From Sphaerochaetaceae bacterium (lineage in GTDB: Bacteria; Spirochaetota; Spirochaetia; Sphaerochaetales; Sphaerochaetaceae): a stretch of 16,145 nucleotides of DNA. The stretch's first letter is position 1; each line of letters begins with the position of its first letter. Below the pieces are notes generated by a model. It saw nothing but the letters and a program-made list of their open reading frames with translations. It did not search any database and was not told the DNA's origin. The stretch covers positions 1 through 16,145 of the forward strand of contig JAEDOD010000034.1 in the NCBI GenBank assembly GCA_016302165.1. The letters are read 5' to 3'. Positions 6,844 to 13,686 of the stretch are shown here, one piece after another. The translations under genes were made by a program, and so were the position numbers.

Positions 6844-7595
6844 GGCAGGTACCTCAAAACAACAGAAAGCCCAAGTAGAAGCAATGAGCCTAAATATACT
6901 AAATAATCACTTTTCCTATATCTCATCTTCTTCCATACGCTTCTCTCTCCCAGGCCATAGAGTCTTGAATCCATGGCATAGGAAAGCTCGTCAGCTCTAC
7001 GGAAGGCGGAAACGAAAAGAGGAATCACTATGGGCATTATGGACTTGATCTTATCCTTCAGCTTTCCTTCCCCGATTCTTGCCCCCCTGCTTTTCTGGGC
7101 ATCCATAATTCTACCAGCTTCCTCCGAGAGAATGGGAATGAAGGTGAAGGCAAGTGAGATTATGGTTGCCATCTCGTGGACAGGAAAGCCGATTACAGAA
7201 AGAAATGACAGCGACTTCTCCAAGGCGTCACTGATTTCACGGGGCCTAGTGGTAAGAGTCAGCACATTGGAAGACATGATTATTGCTATCATGCGGTAAG
7301 TGGTGAAGAGAGTCTTAGTCCATCCACCCTTACCTAAGACAGCATTCAGGACAGCAGCAAACAATATTATGAACACTACGCTCCTGAGGCCTCTGACCAT
7401 ATAAGACAATGGAACTCTGGAGGAAGCAATCACTATAGCAAGGGCCAGAACTGAAAAGGCAAATCCTGTCCAGGAGGAGAAAAGGAATAGGCTTATGATG
7501 AATATCAGAAGAAAAAAGAGCTTGGTCCTCGGGTCCAGCCTATGGATTGGGCTTTCTCCCGGATAGTATCGCCCTAGGGTAATGCTTTTAGCCAT
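6834..7595 (-). CDS. ecfT: ECF transporter transmembrane subunit EcfT
   Basis: 253 residues. It starts at ATG 7595 (MAKSITLGRYYPGESPIHRLDPRTK), with GGAGG 5 bases upstream; the longer frame to 7646 lies in the ecfA1 end. The opening YxxxxSPIHRLDPRTKL is diagnostic for EcfT. About five membrane helices follow, with two cytoplasmic coupling helices whose Ala-Arg-Gly-type motifs read QKSRGARIG and AMDSRLYG. These dock on EcfA1 and EcfA2. The gene overlaps ecfA1 by 8 and ecfA2 by 10 bases. In the Listeria flavin locus a dedicated EcfT (FmnA) serves FAD export; whether this one does the same cannot be read from its sequence. Confidence 0.93.
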   Translation of the reverse strand: MAKSITLGRYYPGESPIHRLDPRTKLFFLLIFIISLFLFSSWTGFAFSVLALAIVIASSRVPLSYMVRGLRSVVFIILFAAVLNAVLGKGGWTKTLFTTYRMIAIIMSSNVLTLTTRPREISDALEKSLSFLSVIGFPVHEMATIISLAFTFIPILSEEAGRIMDAQKSRGARIGEGKLKDKIKSIMPIVIPLFVSAFRRADELSYAMDSRLYGLGERSVWKKMRYRKSDYLVYLGSLLLLGLSVVLRYLPCP

Positions 7596-8403
7596 TTTTC
7601 CCTCCAACCATATGCCAGAGCTCATCACCAGTAAGGGCGATTTCACCTTTATCCAGCAATAGGGAAAGCTCTGCGTAAGGAGGAATTGGAATTCCCTTTT
7701 CCTTCAGTAATTTCGCTTCCCTATACACTTCCTTTGGCGTTCCGTCCAGGATTATCCTTCCCTTATCAAGCACGATTACTCTATCTGAAAGGAGAGTCTC
7801 TGCGCTATGGTGTGTCACAAGGATAATGGTCCGGCCGTTCTCCCTGCACTCCTTCAAGAGTATTTCAAGAACCCTTTCCCTTCCATCTCCGTCCAGCATG
7901 GCTGTGGCTTCATCAAGGGCCATGACAGAGCTTTCCAGAGCCAGAACTCCAGCAATGCCCAACCTTGCCTTCTCTCCTCCGCTTAAGGCTTGGGGAGAAA
8001 GATGACGCTTATCAAGAAGCCCCACCCTATCCAGTGCCTTCTCAACCCTTCTTCCGATCTCTTCGCTTTCCAGCCCTAGATTCTCGGGACCGAAGGCTGT
8101 ATCCAACTCCAAGGTGTCGCCGACGATCTGGTTATCTGGATTCTGGAACAGAAGTGATACTTTTTCCCTGATGGCCCTAAGGTTCTTCCTATCCTTTGTT
8201 GAAAGGCCATCTATCTTCACTTCTCCCCTGTCTGGGAGAATCAGTCCATTCAAAAGCTTAAGAAGAGTGCTTTTTCCACTTCCGTTTGAGCCGATGACTG
8301 TAACGAAAGAGCCGGCCCTTATCTCTAGATTCAGGCCGGACAGAACTCCTTCTGGAGTCTCTCTATAGGAAAAGTACACATCTTCAAGCTTTATTTGTGA
8401 CAT
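7588..8403 (-). CDS. ecfA1: ECF transporter ATP-binding subunit EcfA1
   Basis: 271 residues, cytoplasmic ABC ATPase of an energy-coupling factor transporter. Walker A GSNGSGKST (about 39-47), Q-loop LLFQNPDNQIVGDT with the ECF-type NPDNQ run, signature LSGGEKARL, Walker B VMALDEATAMLD and switch His in LVTHH are all intact. The C-terminal extension after residue 225 is typical of EcfA. The true start is ATG 8403, overlapping the PsiE-like stop; the TTG one codon before is not needed. The 3' end overlaps ecfT by 8 bases. With EcfA2 it should form the heterodimer that drives the transporter. It is a complete ATPase, unlike the fused protein at 1670-3022. Confidence 0.93.
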   Translation of the reverse strand: MSQIKLEDVYFSYRETPEGVLSGLNLEIRAGSFVTVIGSNGSGKSTLLKLLNGLILPDRGEVKIDGLSTKDRKNLRAIREKVSLLFQNPDNQIVGDTLELDTAFGPENLGLESEEIGRRVEKALDRVGLLDKRHLSPQALSGGEKARLGIAGVLALESSVMALDEATAMLDGDGRERVLEILLKECRENGRTIILVTHHSAETLLSDRVIVLDKGRIILDGTPKEVYREAKLLKEKGIPIPPYAELSLLLDKGEIALTGDELWHMVGGKNG

Positions 8404-8846
8404 CAATGCTCCTTACTTAAAAGCCACTTCTTAATGGCGAATAGCCCTGCAATGCATCCCACTCCCACTAGTAGCTGCCACATGCTCCATTCCCTGATAA
8501 CCAGCTCCCTGGTGAATGCCAGCATCAAGATTTCAATCACTGACTCCAGGTTCTGGGAGTTCAGGACATGTATAAGCTCAATTGCAATGATTATGATTGC
8601 AACGTAGTTCACAAGATCAATGAGACCTGAAGGGCTCACTGAAAGTATATCACCCAAGAGAGACGGAACATGGACGAAGGTAAGAAGGATTCCCACCACA
8701 AGAAGAATGGTAAGAGCCATTTCAAGAAAGGAGGTTATCCAGTGTATAGCCTTCTGGAAGGTACCCACCTTGGTCTCAGTCTCAAAGAACTTCGGCGAGA
8801 AGTTCTTGTTATCCTTTTCATTCATTGGAATTTTATCCTCTGCCAT
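8403..8846 (-). CDS. PsiE-family (phosphate-starvation-inducible E-like) membrane protein
   Basis: 147 residues with a charged N-terminal 30 residues and four predicted membrane helices (about 35-58, 60-76, 77-97, 122-142). The pattern NLESVIEILMLAFTRELVIRE fits the last conserved stretch of the PsiE family, where an Ile-Ala-x-x-Arg-like helix end is typical. The biochemical role of this family is unknown. ATG 8846 has a GGGGGA motif upstream. The stop shares one base with the EcfA1 start (TGATG), so it is tightly coupled to the transporter genes. Its place between the EetB-like gene and ecfA1 suggests a role in the same membrane complex, or simple co-regulation. Confidence 0.75.
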   Translation of the reverse strand: MAEDKIPMNEKDNKNFSPKFFETETKVGTFQKAIHWITSFLEMALTILLVVGILLTFVHVPSLLGDILSVSPSGLIDLVNYVAIIIIAIELIHVLNSQNLESVIEILMLAFTRELVIREWSMWQLLVGVGCIAGLFAIKKWLLSKEH

Positions 8847-8855
8847 ATATTCCCC

Positions 8856-9347
8856 CTAAATGGATTTCTGCAGTCTTTTGATTACTATGGATGACGCAAT
8901 TCCTATTACGGCACCTGTAATTGTTCCGCTAAGTATCAGAACCGGTAGGTAGTATAGTAGGACATCGGTCTCAAGTACAAGACATGCCACCAGTATCTGA
9001 CCAAGATTATGGAAAACACCACCTGTGACACTGACGCTGGTGACGCCAAAGATCTTCGTCTTCATCAGAATAATCATTGAGAGAAGAGAAATGACAGCAC
9101 CTGCAGCGGAATATGAAAGAGACAATATGGATCCGAAAAGAAGGGAAGAGAGAAGAACCCTTATTATGGATACTATGGCTGCTTCTCCTGGCCCCAAAGT
9201 ATATAGGGCGAAGACCACCACAATATTTGCCAGCCCCATCTTTACCCCAGGAACAGCCACAAAGGCTGGAATCAGGCTTTCAACATAGCTGAGTATCAAG
9301 GCCAGAGCAGTCAAAAGACCCATTCTGGCAATTTTTCTAGTTTCCAT
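8856..9347 (-). CDS. Gx transporter / HepI-family membrane protein (EetB-like)
   Basis: 163 residues with about five hydrophobic segments. It matches the family often named heptaprenyl diphosphate synthase component I or Gx transporter: VPGVKMGLANIVVVFALYTLGPGEAAIVSIIRVLLSSLLFGS and SVTGGVFHNLGQILVA segments. The glycine-rich fold resembles ECF substrate-binding (S) components, and the enzyme name is probably misleading. It starts 3 bases after the NusG-II gene and ends 9 bases before the PsiE-like gene. Because the EcfA1-EcfT-EcfA2 module follows with no other S component in this unit, this protein is the best candidate for its substrate-specific partner. That is an inference from order and fold, not shown by sequence. 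Confidence 0.85.
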   Translation of the reverse strand: METRKIARMGLLTALALILSYVESLIPAFVAVPGVKMGLANIVVVFALYTLGPGEAAIVSIIRVLLSSLLFGSILSLSYSAAGAVISLLSMIILMKTKIFGVTSVSVTGGVFHNLGQILVACLVLETDVLLYYLPVLILSGTITGAVIGIASSIVIKRLQKSI

Positions 9348-9350
9348 AGA

Positions 9351-9710
9351 CTATAGGACCAGGTCCACTTCTCCTTCTTCTTCCTCAACAGTAACAGTAA
9401 GCTTATTTGGCAGGCATGTGATGGTCTCTCCGCTTCTATGGATTCTGCCCTGTCTGACGCAAAGCTTATCAGGGCAGTCTGCATCCTCCAGATAGGCCTT
9501 GCCATCCTTGATAACCAGGATATTGGTGCCTCCATTAAGGGAGTAGATACCATCCTGGGACAGGGAATAGGTTCCTTCATCCTTACCATCCACCCTTATT
9601 CTTACAATTGCTCCCTCTTCCTTTCCTCCAAGAAGAAGGAAAAGGGAAAGGGAGAGCAAGAGAAAGAACAGTATGACCACAAGGTCAATGATTCTCTTCT
9701 TTTCCATCAT
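9351..9710 (-). CDS. Membrane-anchored NusG domain II protein (EetA-like)
   Basis: 119 residues. One N-terminal membrane helix (about 8-28) is followed by a small beta domain of the NusG_II family, which is not the transcription factor itself. Three conserved cysteines are visible in the family pattern CPDKLC (Cys79, Cys84) and CLPN (Cys99), next to GRIHRSGETI. Topology (short basic N-terminus, then a helix) puts the domain outside the cytoplasmic membrane. Such proteins are usually found beside Gx-family membrane proteins, and as I recall the pair corresponds to EetA and EetB of the Listeria extracellular electron-transfer locus; the function is not established. Alternative start one codon on (9707). 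The gene sits at the position where rnfB is expected. Confidence 0.85.
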   Translation of the reverse strand: MMEKKRIIDLVVILFFLLLSLSLFLLLGGKEEGAIVRIRVDGKDEGTYSLSQDGIYSLNGGTNILVIKDGKAYLEDADCPDKLCVRQGRIHRSGETITCLPNKLTVTVEEEEGEVDLVL

Positions 9711-10270
9711 GCGAAAGCATAGACAGCAAGAGACATTATAGCAAGAGTTGCAAGGAAGATTGGAACTCCCCTGAAGCTCTCAGGAATTGCCTTCTCATCG
9801 ATTCTTCTTCCGATTCCGCTGATGACCATTGAGACCAGGAAGTAGCCGAGTCCTGTTCCGATGACGGCAACATATGAGGCTCCCCATCCAAGACCATTGG
9901 AAGAAGAAAGAAGAAGAGTACCGAGAACAATGGAGTTCAGAGCCACATTCACCTTCTCACAGTTAAGGAATGAAGGGAAAAACTTCTTTACTACAAAGCT
10001 TACTGCAAATACTGAGAAAGCCACCACCAGCACATAGGTGAGAGTCCTGGCCCACTCTGCCTTTCCTCCGATCACAAATGCTTCCAGAGGAGAAGCGATG
10101 GTTGTCGCAACAAGCAGTACAATAGTAAGAAGAAGGCTGATTCTGCCATGGTTCTTCAAGCTGTTCTTCCTGTCAAGATAGATGGAATCGAATCCAAGGT
10201 AGTGCTGAAGCACATAGTTATTTACGAAAATACAGGCAAGAAGCAGAGAAAAGATTTCTGAGATGTTCAT
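9707..10270 (-). CDS. rnfA: Electron transport complex subunit RnfA (divergent, lacks Fe-S cysteines)
   Basis: 187 residues, an all-helical membrane protein of the RnfA/NqrE family, partner of RnfE. IFVNNYVLQHYLG (14-26) is the family hallmark and SFRGVPIFLATLAIMSLAVYAF the typical C-terminus. ATG 10270 is chosen over the GTG one codon earlier because GGAGG lies 8 bases upstream and the rnfE stop overlaps as TGATG. The two cluster cysteines of canonical RnfA (LGLCPF and TNCAVLG) are replaced by Asp28 (LGFD) and Ser113 (LNSIVLG). Cys13 and Cys104 are present elsewhere but not at ligand positions. Where rnfB would follow in the usual CDGEAB order, the next gene is instead the NusG-domain-II protein, overlapping by 4 bases. 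Confidence 0.92.
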   Translation of the reverse strand: MNISEIFSLLLACIFVNNYVLQHYLGFDSIYLDRKNSLKNHGRISLLLTIVLLVATTIASPLEAFVIGGKAEWARTLTYVLVVAFSVFAVSFVVKKFFPSFLNCEKVNVALNSIVLGTLLLSSSNGLGWGASYVAVIGTGLGYFLVSMVISGIGRRIDEKAIPESFRGVPIFLATLAIMSLAVYAFA

Positions 10271-10848
10271 CACTTGGCCTCCTTTTTCTTTGTGCTCTTC
10301 TTCACGATGAAGGCAACAACGGCTGTAGCCACAGCACCTGTCATGTAGGCTCCTGGAGCCTTCTGGAAGATCTGGGCCTTAGAGGAGAACAGTACAAGTC
10401 TTCCCCATGTTCCTGCACCCAGGATCTCTCTTAGGGAACCTACAGCAAATACTACGATACCGAAGACTATGGAAAAGAGTACTACTCTTCCCACAATGTT
10501 CTTCTCTTCGTATCCTGCCCCACCATAGGCAGCTCCAAACACCATCATGTTGATGGAGCAGAGGGCGATGTAGATGCCGATTTCCTTATAGGCTTCCATA
10601 GCGTATGCCTCTGTCACCATCTGGAAGATGGATGCAAAGAGGGCTGTGACCACAAGGGTGACGAATACCTTGTTCTCTTCTGTAACAAGCTTTCTCATTA
10701 GTCTCATTACAATGGTGGAGAGAACCATGATGAAGATGATTCCTACAGCCATTGAGAGGGAAGCAGCGCTATTGATAGTGGCTGCCAGAGCTGGAGTGAT
10801 ACCGAAGAAGACCACCTCAGCCAATATTTTTCTATATTTATCTTCCAT
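10270..10848 (-). CDS. rnfE: Electron transport complex subunit RnfE (divergent, lacks Fe-S cysteines)
   Basis: 192 residues, an all-helical membrane protein of the RnfE/NqrD family. Family landmarks are GITPALAAT (16-24), QMVTEAYAMEAYKEIGIYIAL (76-96) and GSLREILGAGTW. In canonical RnfE each half has a cysteine, in LGLCPLLA and in TNCIxxG, that binds the membrane-embedded [2Fe-2S] cluster with RnfA. Here the first position is Thr18 (GITP) and the second Met101 (INMMVFG); the only nearby cysteine is Cys97, four residues earlier. The C-terminus is short and ends in a lysine-rich tail (KKSTKKKEAK). Start ATG overlaps the rnfG stop by one base and the stop overlaps rnfA by one base. The family call is firm; redox competence is doubtful. 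Confidence 0.9.
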   Translation of the reverse strand: MEDKYRKILAEVVFFGITPALAATINSAASLSMAVGIIFIMVLSTIVMRLMRKLVTEENKVFVTLVVTALFASIFQMVTEAYAMEAYKEIGIYIALCSINMMVFGAAYGGAGYEEKNIVGRVVLFSIVFGIVVFAVGSLREILGAGTWGRLVLFSSKAQIFQKAPGAYMTGAVATAVVAFIVKKSTKKKEAK

Positions 10849-12746
10849 CAGTTGCCTCCTTTGATTGCTTCAAAGCATGCAAATACATCGTTGATGGCAT
10901 CCTTTACAGCATCACTTGTCAAGGTTGCTCCAGTAATGAGAGCTTCATCTCCTGTCCAGTCTGAGGTTACTCCAACAATGTTGGTGGTGTATCCTTCAGG
11001 CTCAGAGTGTGTGAAGTACTCAGGATCAACATAGAGTGAAGAGCTGTTGAAGGTGTAGATTGCTCCCTTGTCATCAATGCTGATATACATTGTGAGAGGA
11101 GTATTCTCAAAGGCATAAGGCCTTACTCCGAAGCCATAGTAGGTTCCATTCTCAGTTACACATTCGAAGGCTGTGGTAGCACCGTTGAAGAGAGGTACAG
11201 GAATTGCTGTAACAGTGCTTCCTGCTACATATTTCTTGAATCTCTTTATGTCGCTAGATGTGGTATCTGTAACGTTGGCCTTTGCTTCTTGAGCATACTG
11301 AGCCTTCAGGTCTTCGCTGAAGGAAGCTGTCACATCTTTTCCATCTAGGTCATATACCTTGGTCACTTCTCCGTTGGATACAACAATCCAGTTATTTTCC
11401 TCACCTTCACTGTACCAGTATGCTACAGCGCCGTTGTTCTTTGCCTTGAGAGCTCTTACTGTTCCAGAGATGGAAGAAGTGAACTCGTCAGCAACCAGCA
11501 TGCCGGCTGGGTTGTATGCTGTATCGAATACAGATGGCAGAAGCTCCTCAAAGAGCTGCTTAGGCTCCTTTTTGGCTGCTACGATCAGACCATTGTCTGC
11601 AAGGGCTGAGAAGGCGTCAGCTACAGCGTTCTTCATTGCAGAAGAGGAGTATGTGACAGAAGACACAAGCTCTACGCCGCTGAGAGTGCTGTCCTGACCA
11701 TTGAAGGATGATACGAACTTTTCTCCCACTTCCCTTGTCTCAGGGTAATCAGTGACCTTAACTTCCTGGACCTTGTTCTCGCTGTCGATGGTGATGAGCA
11801 TTTCGATAGGAAGCTTTGTGTAACCCTTAGTAGTGGATACTTCAACCACATAACCCTTGGTCTTCATATCTCTCCATACGCCCATAACTGTGTCTGGCTT
11901 GGAAGCAAGTTCAACTTCCACAAGACTCTTTACATGGTCACCGGCTTCAGCTTCAATTTCCTTTCTTACGCTCTCGCTGAAGGAGGAATATGCGTCCTCA
12001 CCTTCAAGAGTGTAGACCTTGGACTCTGAACCATTGGTTATGACAGCATAGTTGTCATCACCATTACTGTACCAGTAGGCAGCTTCAGTTCCGCTTACAG
12101 ATACGATGGCGCTCTTGACTCCGGAGACAGAAGAGGTGAATTCGTCACCCATTGCCCTTCCCATGGAATCGAAGGAAGTGTTGAAGACTACAGGGAGAAG
12201 CTCTCTATAGAGCTGGTCCGGCTCCTTTGCTGCAGCTTTCATCAGATTGTTGTCTACAAGAGCAGAGAAGGCGGCTGCAACACCATTCTTGATTGCAGAG
12301 GATGAGTATGTGACGCCAGCCACAAGCTCAACTCCAGCCAAGGTGCTGTTCTCTCCGATATATGTGTCCACATATCCATCACCCACTTCCCTTGTTTCAG
12401 GATAGCTGGTTACATTGATCTTCTGGATCTCGTTCTTGCCGTCGATGGCCACATAGAAGACGATTGCTTCCTTTGTGAAGCCTTCTGTGGTGCTGACCTT
12501 GACCACATAGCCCTGACCGCTGGTCTCACGATAGACAGTCTGGACTGTGGATGGAAGGTTATCCAGCTTCAGCTCTTCAAAGCCCTTTGCATTGGGCATA
12601 GCGTCCAGTGCCGGTCCAACCTCTCCCTGCATCCTAGCCTGTACAATGACTGGATAAGTCTGGGTATTTACTAGCGCCAGGATAACAAATGCCAGGATAA
12701 CAACAATTACTGGTACAACCAGATTCTTAAGTGTTTTATTTGCCAT
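10848..12746 (-). CDS. rnfG: RnfG-like subunit with three FMN-binding-type domains
   Basis: 632 residues, about three times a usual RnfG. Start ATG 12746 (MANKTLKN) has GGAGG 8 bases upstream. One membrane anchor (about residues 9-26) is followed by an extracytoplasmic part. Two near-identical units, residues 79-268 and 298-488, repeat at a period of 219 residues. Each holds YVVxVSTT, YPETREVG and VTYSSSA. A third, more diverged unit fills about 495-628. The third carries the classic ApbE site TGATLTS with Thr608; units 1 and 2 have AGVTYSS (Thr146) and SSVTYSS (Thr365), keeping the Thr but changing Gly/Ala. Known RnfG takes one covalent FMN. Here one to three are possible, so the protein could act as a flavin wire at the outer face. 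The stop overlaps rnfE as TGATG. Confidence 0.92.
   Translation of the reverse strand: MANKTLKNLVVPVIVVILAFVILALVNTQTYPVIVQARMQGEVGPALDAMPNAKGFEELKLDNLPSTVQTVYRETSGQGYVVKVSTTEGFTKEAIVFYVAIDGKNEIQKINVTSYPETREVGDGYVDTYIGENSTLAGVELVAGVTYSSSAIKNGVAAAFSALVDNNLMKAAAKEPDQLYRELLPVVFNTSFDSMGRAMGDEFTSSVSGVKSAIVSVSGTEAAYWYSNGDDNYAVITNGSESKVYTLEGEDAYSSFSESVRKEIEAEAGDHVKSLVEVELASKPDTVMGVWRDMKTKGYVVEVSTTKGYTKLPIEMLITIDSENKVQEVKVTDYPETREVGEKFVSSFNGQDSTLSGVELVSSVTYSSSAMKNAVADAFSALADNGLIVAAKKEPKQLFEELLPSVFDTAYNPAGMLVADEFTSSISGTVRALKAKNNGAVAYWYSEGEENNWIVVSNGEVTKVYDLDGKDVTASFSEDLKAQYAQEAKANVTDTTSSDIKRFKKYVAGSTVTAIPVPLFNGATTAFECVTENGTYYGFGVRPYAFENTPLTMYISIDDKGAIYTFNSSSLYVDPEYFTHSEPEGYTTNIVGVTSDWTGDEALITGATLTSDAVKDAINDVFACFEAIKGGN
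11283..11855 (-). repeat. Internal repeat unit 2 of rnfG (residues 298-488)
   Basis: Second copy of the 219-residue duplication. It differs from unit 1 mainly in charged surface positions. At the flavin-acceptor site it reads SSVTYSS where unit 1 reads AGVTYSS, so the Thr is kept in both. Confidence 0.9.
11943..12512 (-). repeat. Internal repeat unit 1 of rnfG (residues 79-268)
   Basis: First copy of a coding tandem duplication. It aligns without gaps to unit 2 over residues 79-224 (offset exactly 219 residues) and with one inserted residue further on. Shared runs include YPETREVG, VTYSSSA, EFTSS, YWYS and KVY. The linker (about residues 165-268) was duplicated together with the FMN-binding part. 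Confidence 0.9.
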
Positions 12747-13683
12747 TTGCCGGACCTCCAAGAGGAATATTTCTTGTAGCGTCCTCGATATATGGCACGA
12801 GGAGGTTACAGATCAGGATGGAGAAGGATACGCCTTCAGGATATCCGCAGAAGTGGCGGATAATGAAGGTGATGATACCGCAGAGTATGCAGAACACTAC
12901 CTTTCCCTTTACATGGATTGGAGTTGTTGCATAGTCGGTAGCCATGAAGATTGCACCAAGGAAAAGTCCACCGGAGAGGATTTCATACAGTGCAACCACT
13001 GGAGACATGGTAGCTACCAGGAAGAGGACGAATACAGTAAGGATATATGCAAAAGGCACATACCACTTGATAACCTTCCTGACGCTGAGGTAGATCCAGC
13101 CGAGAATCAAGGCTATGATACATGTCTCACCGACAGAACCACCGTGGAGACCCAGGAGCATAGACATAAGGGAAGGAAGCTCTTCCATTTTTCCTGCAGA
13201 GAGTGACACCAGAGGTGTGGCAGAGGAGACAAGCTCTACAGCCTTAGGAGCAGTAAAGGTTGTTACAGAGGAGAAGCAGAGAAGCATGAAGACACGGGCA
13301 GTAATTGCAGGGTTTGCAAAGTTCTTTCCAAGGCCTCCAAAAATTCCCTTTACAAATACGATTGCGAAGGCGCTTCCGAGTGCAGCCTCCACAAGGGACA
13401 CGTCAGTTCCAAGGTTCAAGGCCAGGAGGACACCGGTAACCACAGCAGAAAGGTCAGTAATGGTATTCTTCTTCCTTACAACAAGGTTGAAGAGTGTTTC
13501 GCTGACCAGTGCTGAGAGCACACATACACAAATGAGGGAAAGTGCCTTGAGGCCAAAGATCACAACGCTGGCGATACATGCAGGCACAAGGGCAATCACA
13601 ACATCCAGCATGATCCTCGCCGTTGAGGACTTATCGTGGAAGTGTGGTGATGAAACCATAAGAAGATTATATTTCTTTTCCAT
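12736..13683 (-). CDS. rnfD: Electron transport complex subunit RnfD (membrane flavoprotein)
   Basis: 315 residues, polytopic, related to NqrB. In characterised relatives it carries FMN covalently bound to a threonine. Visible landmarks are SSPH near the N-terminus, VVTGVLLALNLG (81-92), FGGLGKNFANPA (115-126), and the flavinylation site VSSATPL with Thr156. The usual site is SGATPL, so Gly is replaced by Ser here while the acceptor threonine and following Pro-Leu remain. ATDYATTPI near residue 250 and the C-terminal GYPEG segment are also typical. The 3' end overlaps the rnfG start by 11 bases, and the GGAGG that serves rnfG lies inside the rnfD coding end. Confidence 0.95.
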   Translation of the reverse strand: MEKKYNLLMVSSPHFHDKSSTARIMLDVVIALVPACIASVVIFGLKALSLICVCVLSALVSETLFNLVVRKKNTITDLSAVVTGVLLALNLGTDVSLVEAALGSAFAIVFVKGIFGGLGKNFANPAITARVFMLLCFSSVTTFTAPKAVELVSSATPLVSLSAGKMEELPSLMSMLLGLHGGSVGETCIIALILGWIYLSVRKVIKWYVPFAYILTVFVLFLVATMSPVVALYEILSGGLFLGAIFMATDYATTPIHVKGKVVFCILCGIITFIIRHFCGYPEGVSFSILICNLLVPYIEDATRNIPLGGPANGK

Positions 13684-13686
13684 TTC

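Noticed and set aside
8856..9347. Literal reading as heptaprenyl diphosphate synthase component I
   Set aside because: The protein is a small polytopic membrane protein with an S-component-like glycine pattern and lacks any prenyl-synthase aspartate-rich motif; no large subunit gene is nearby.
366..9700. Strong purine bias of the minus strand (many GGAAGG-type runs)
   Set aside because: It follows from purine-rich codons (AGG, GAA, GGA, AAG) in co-directional genes and shows no sequence repeat unit or border suggesting transfer.
9351..9710. Reading the NusG-domain-II protein as a transcription factor
   Set aside because: It has a membrane anchor and lacks the NusG N-terminal domain, so a role at RNA polymerase is unlikely.
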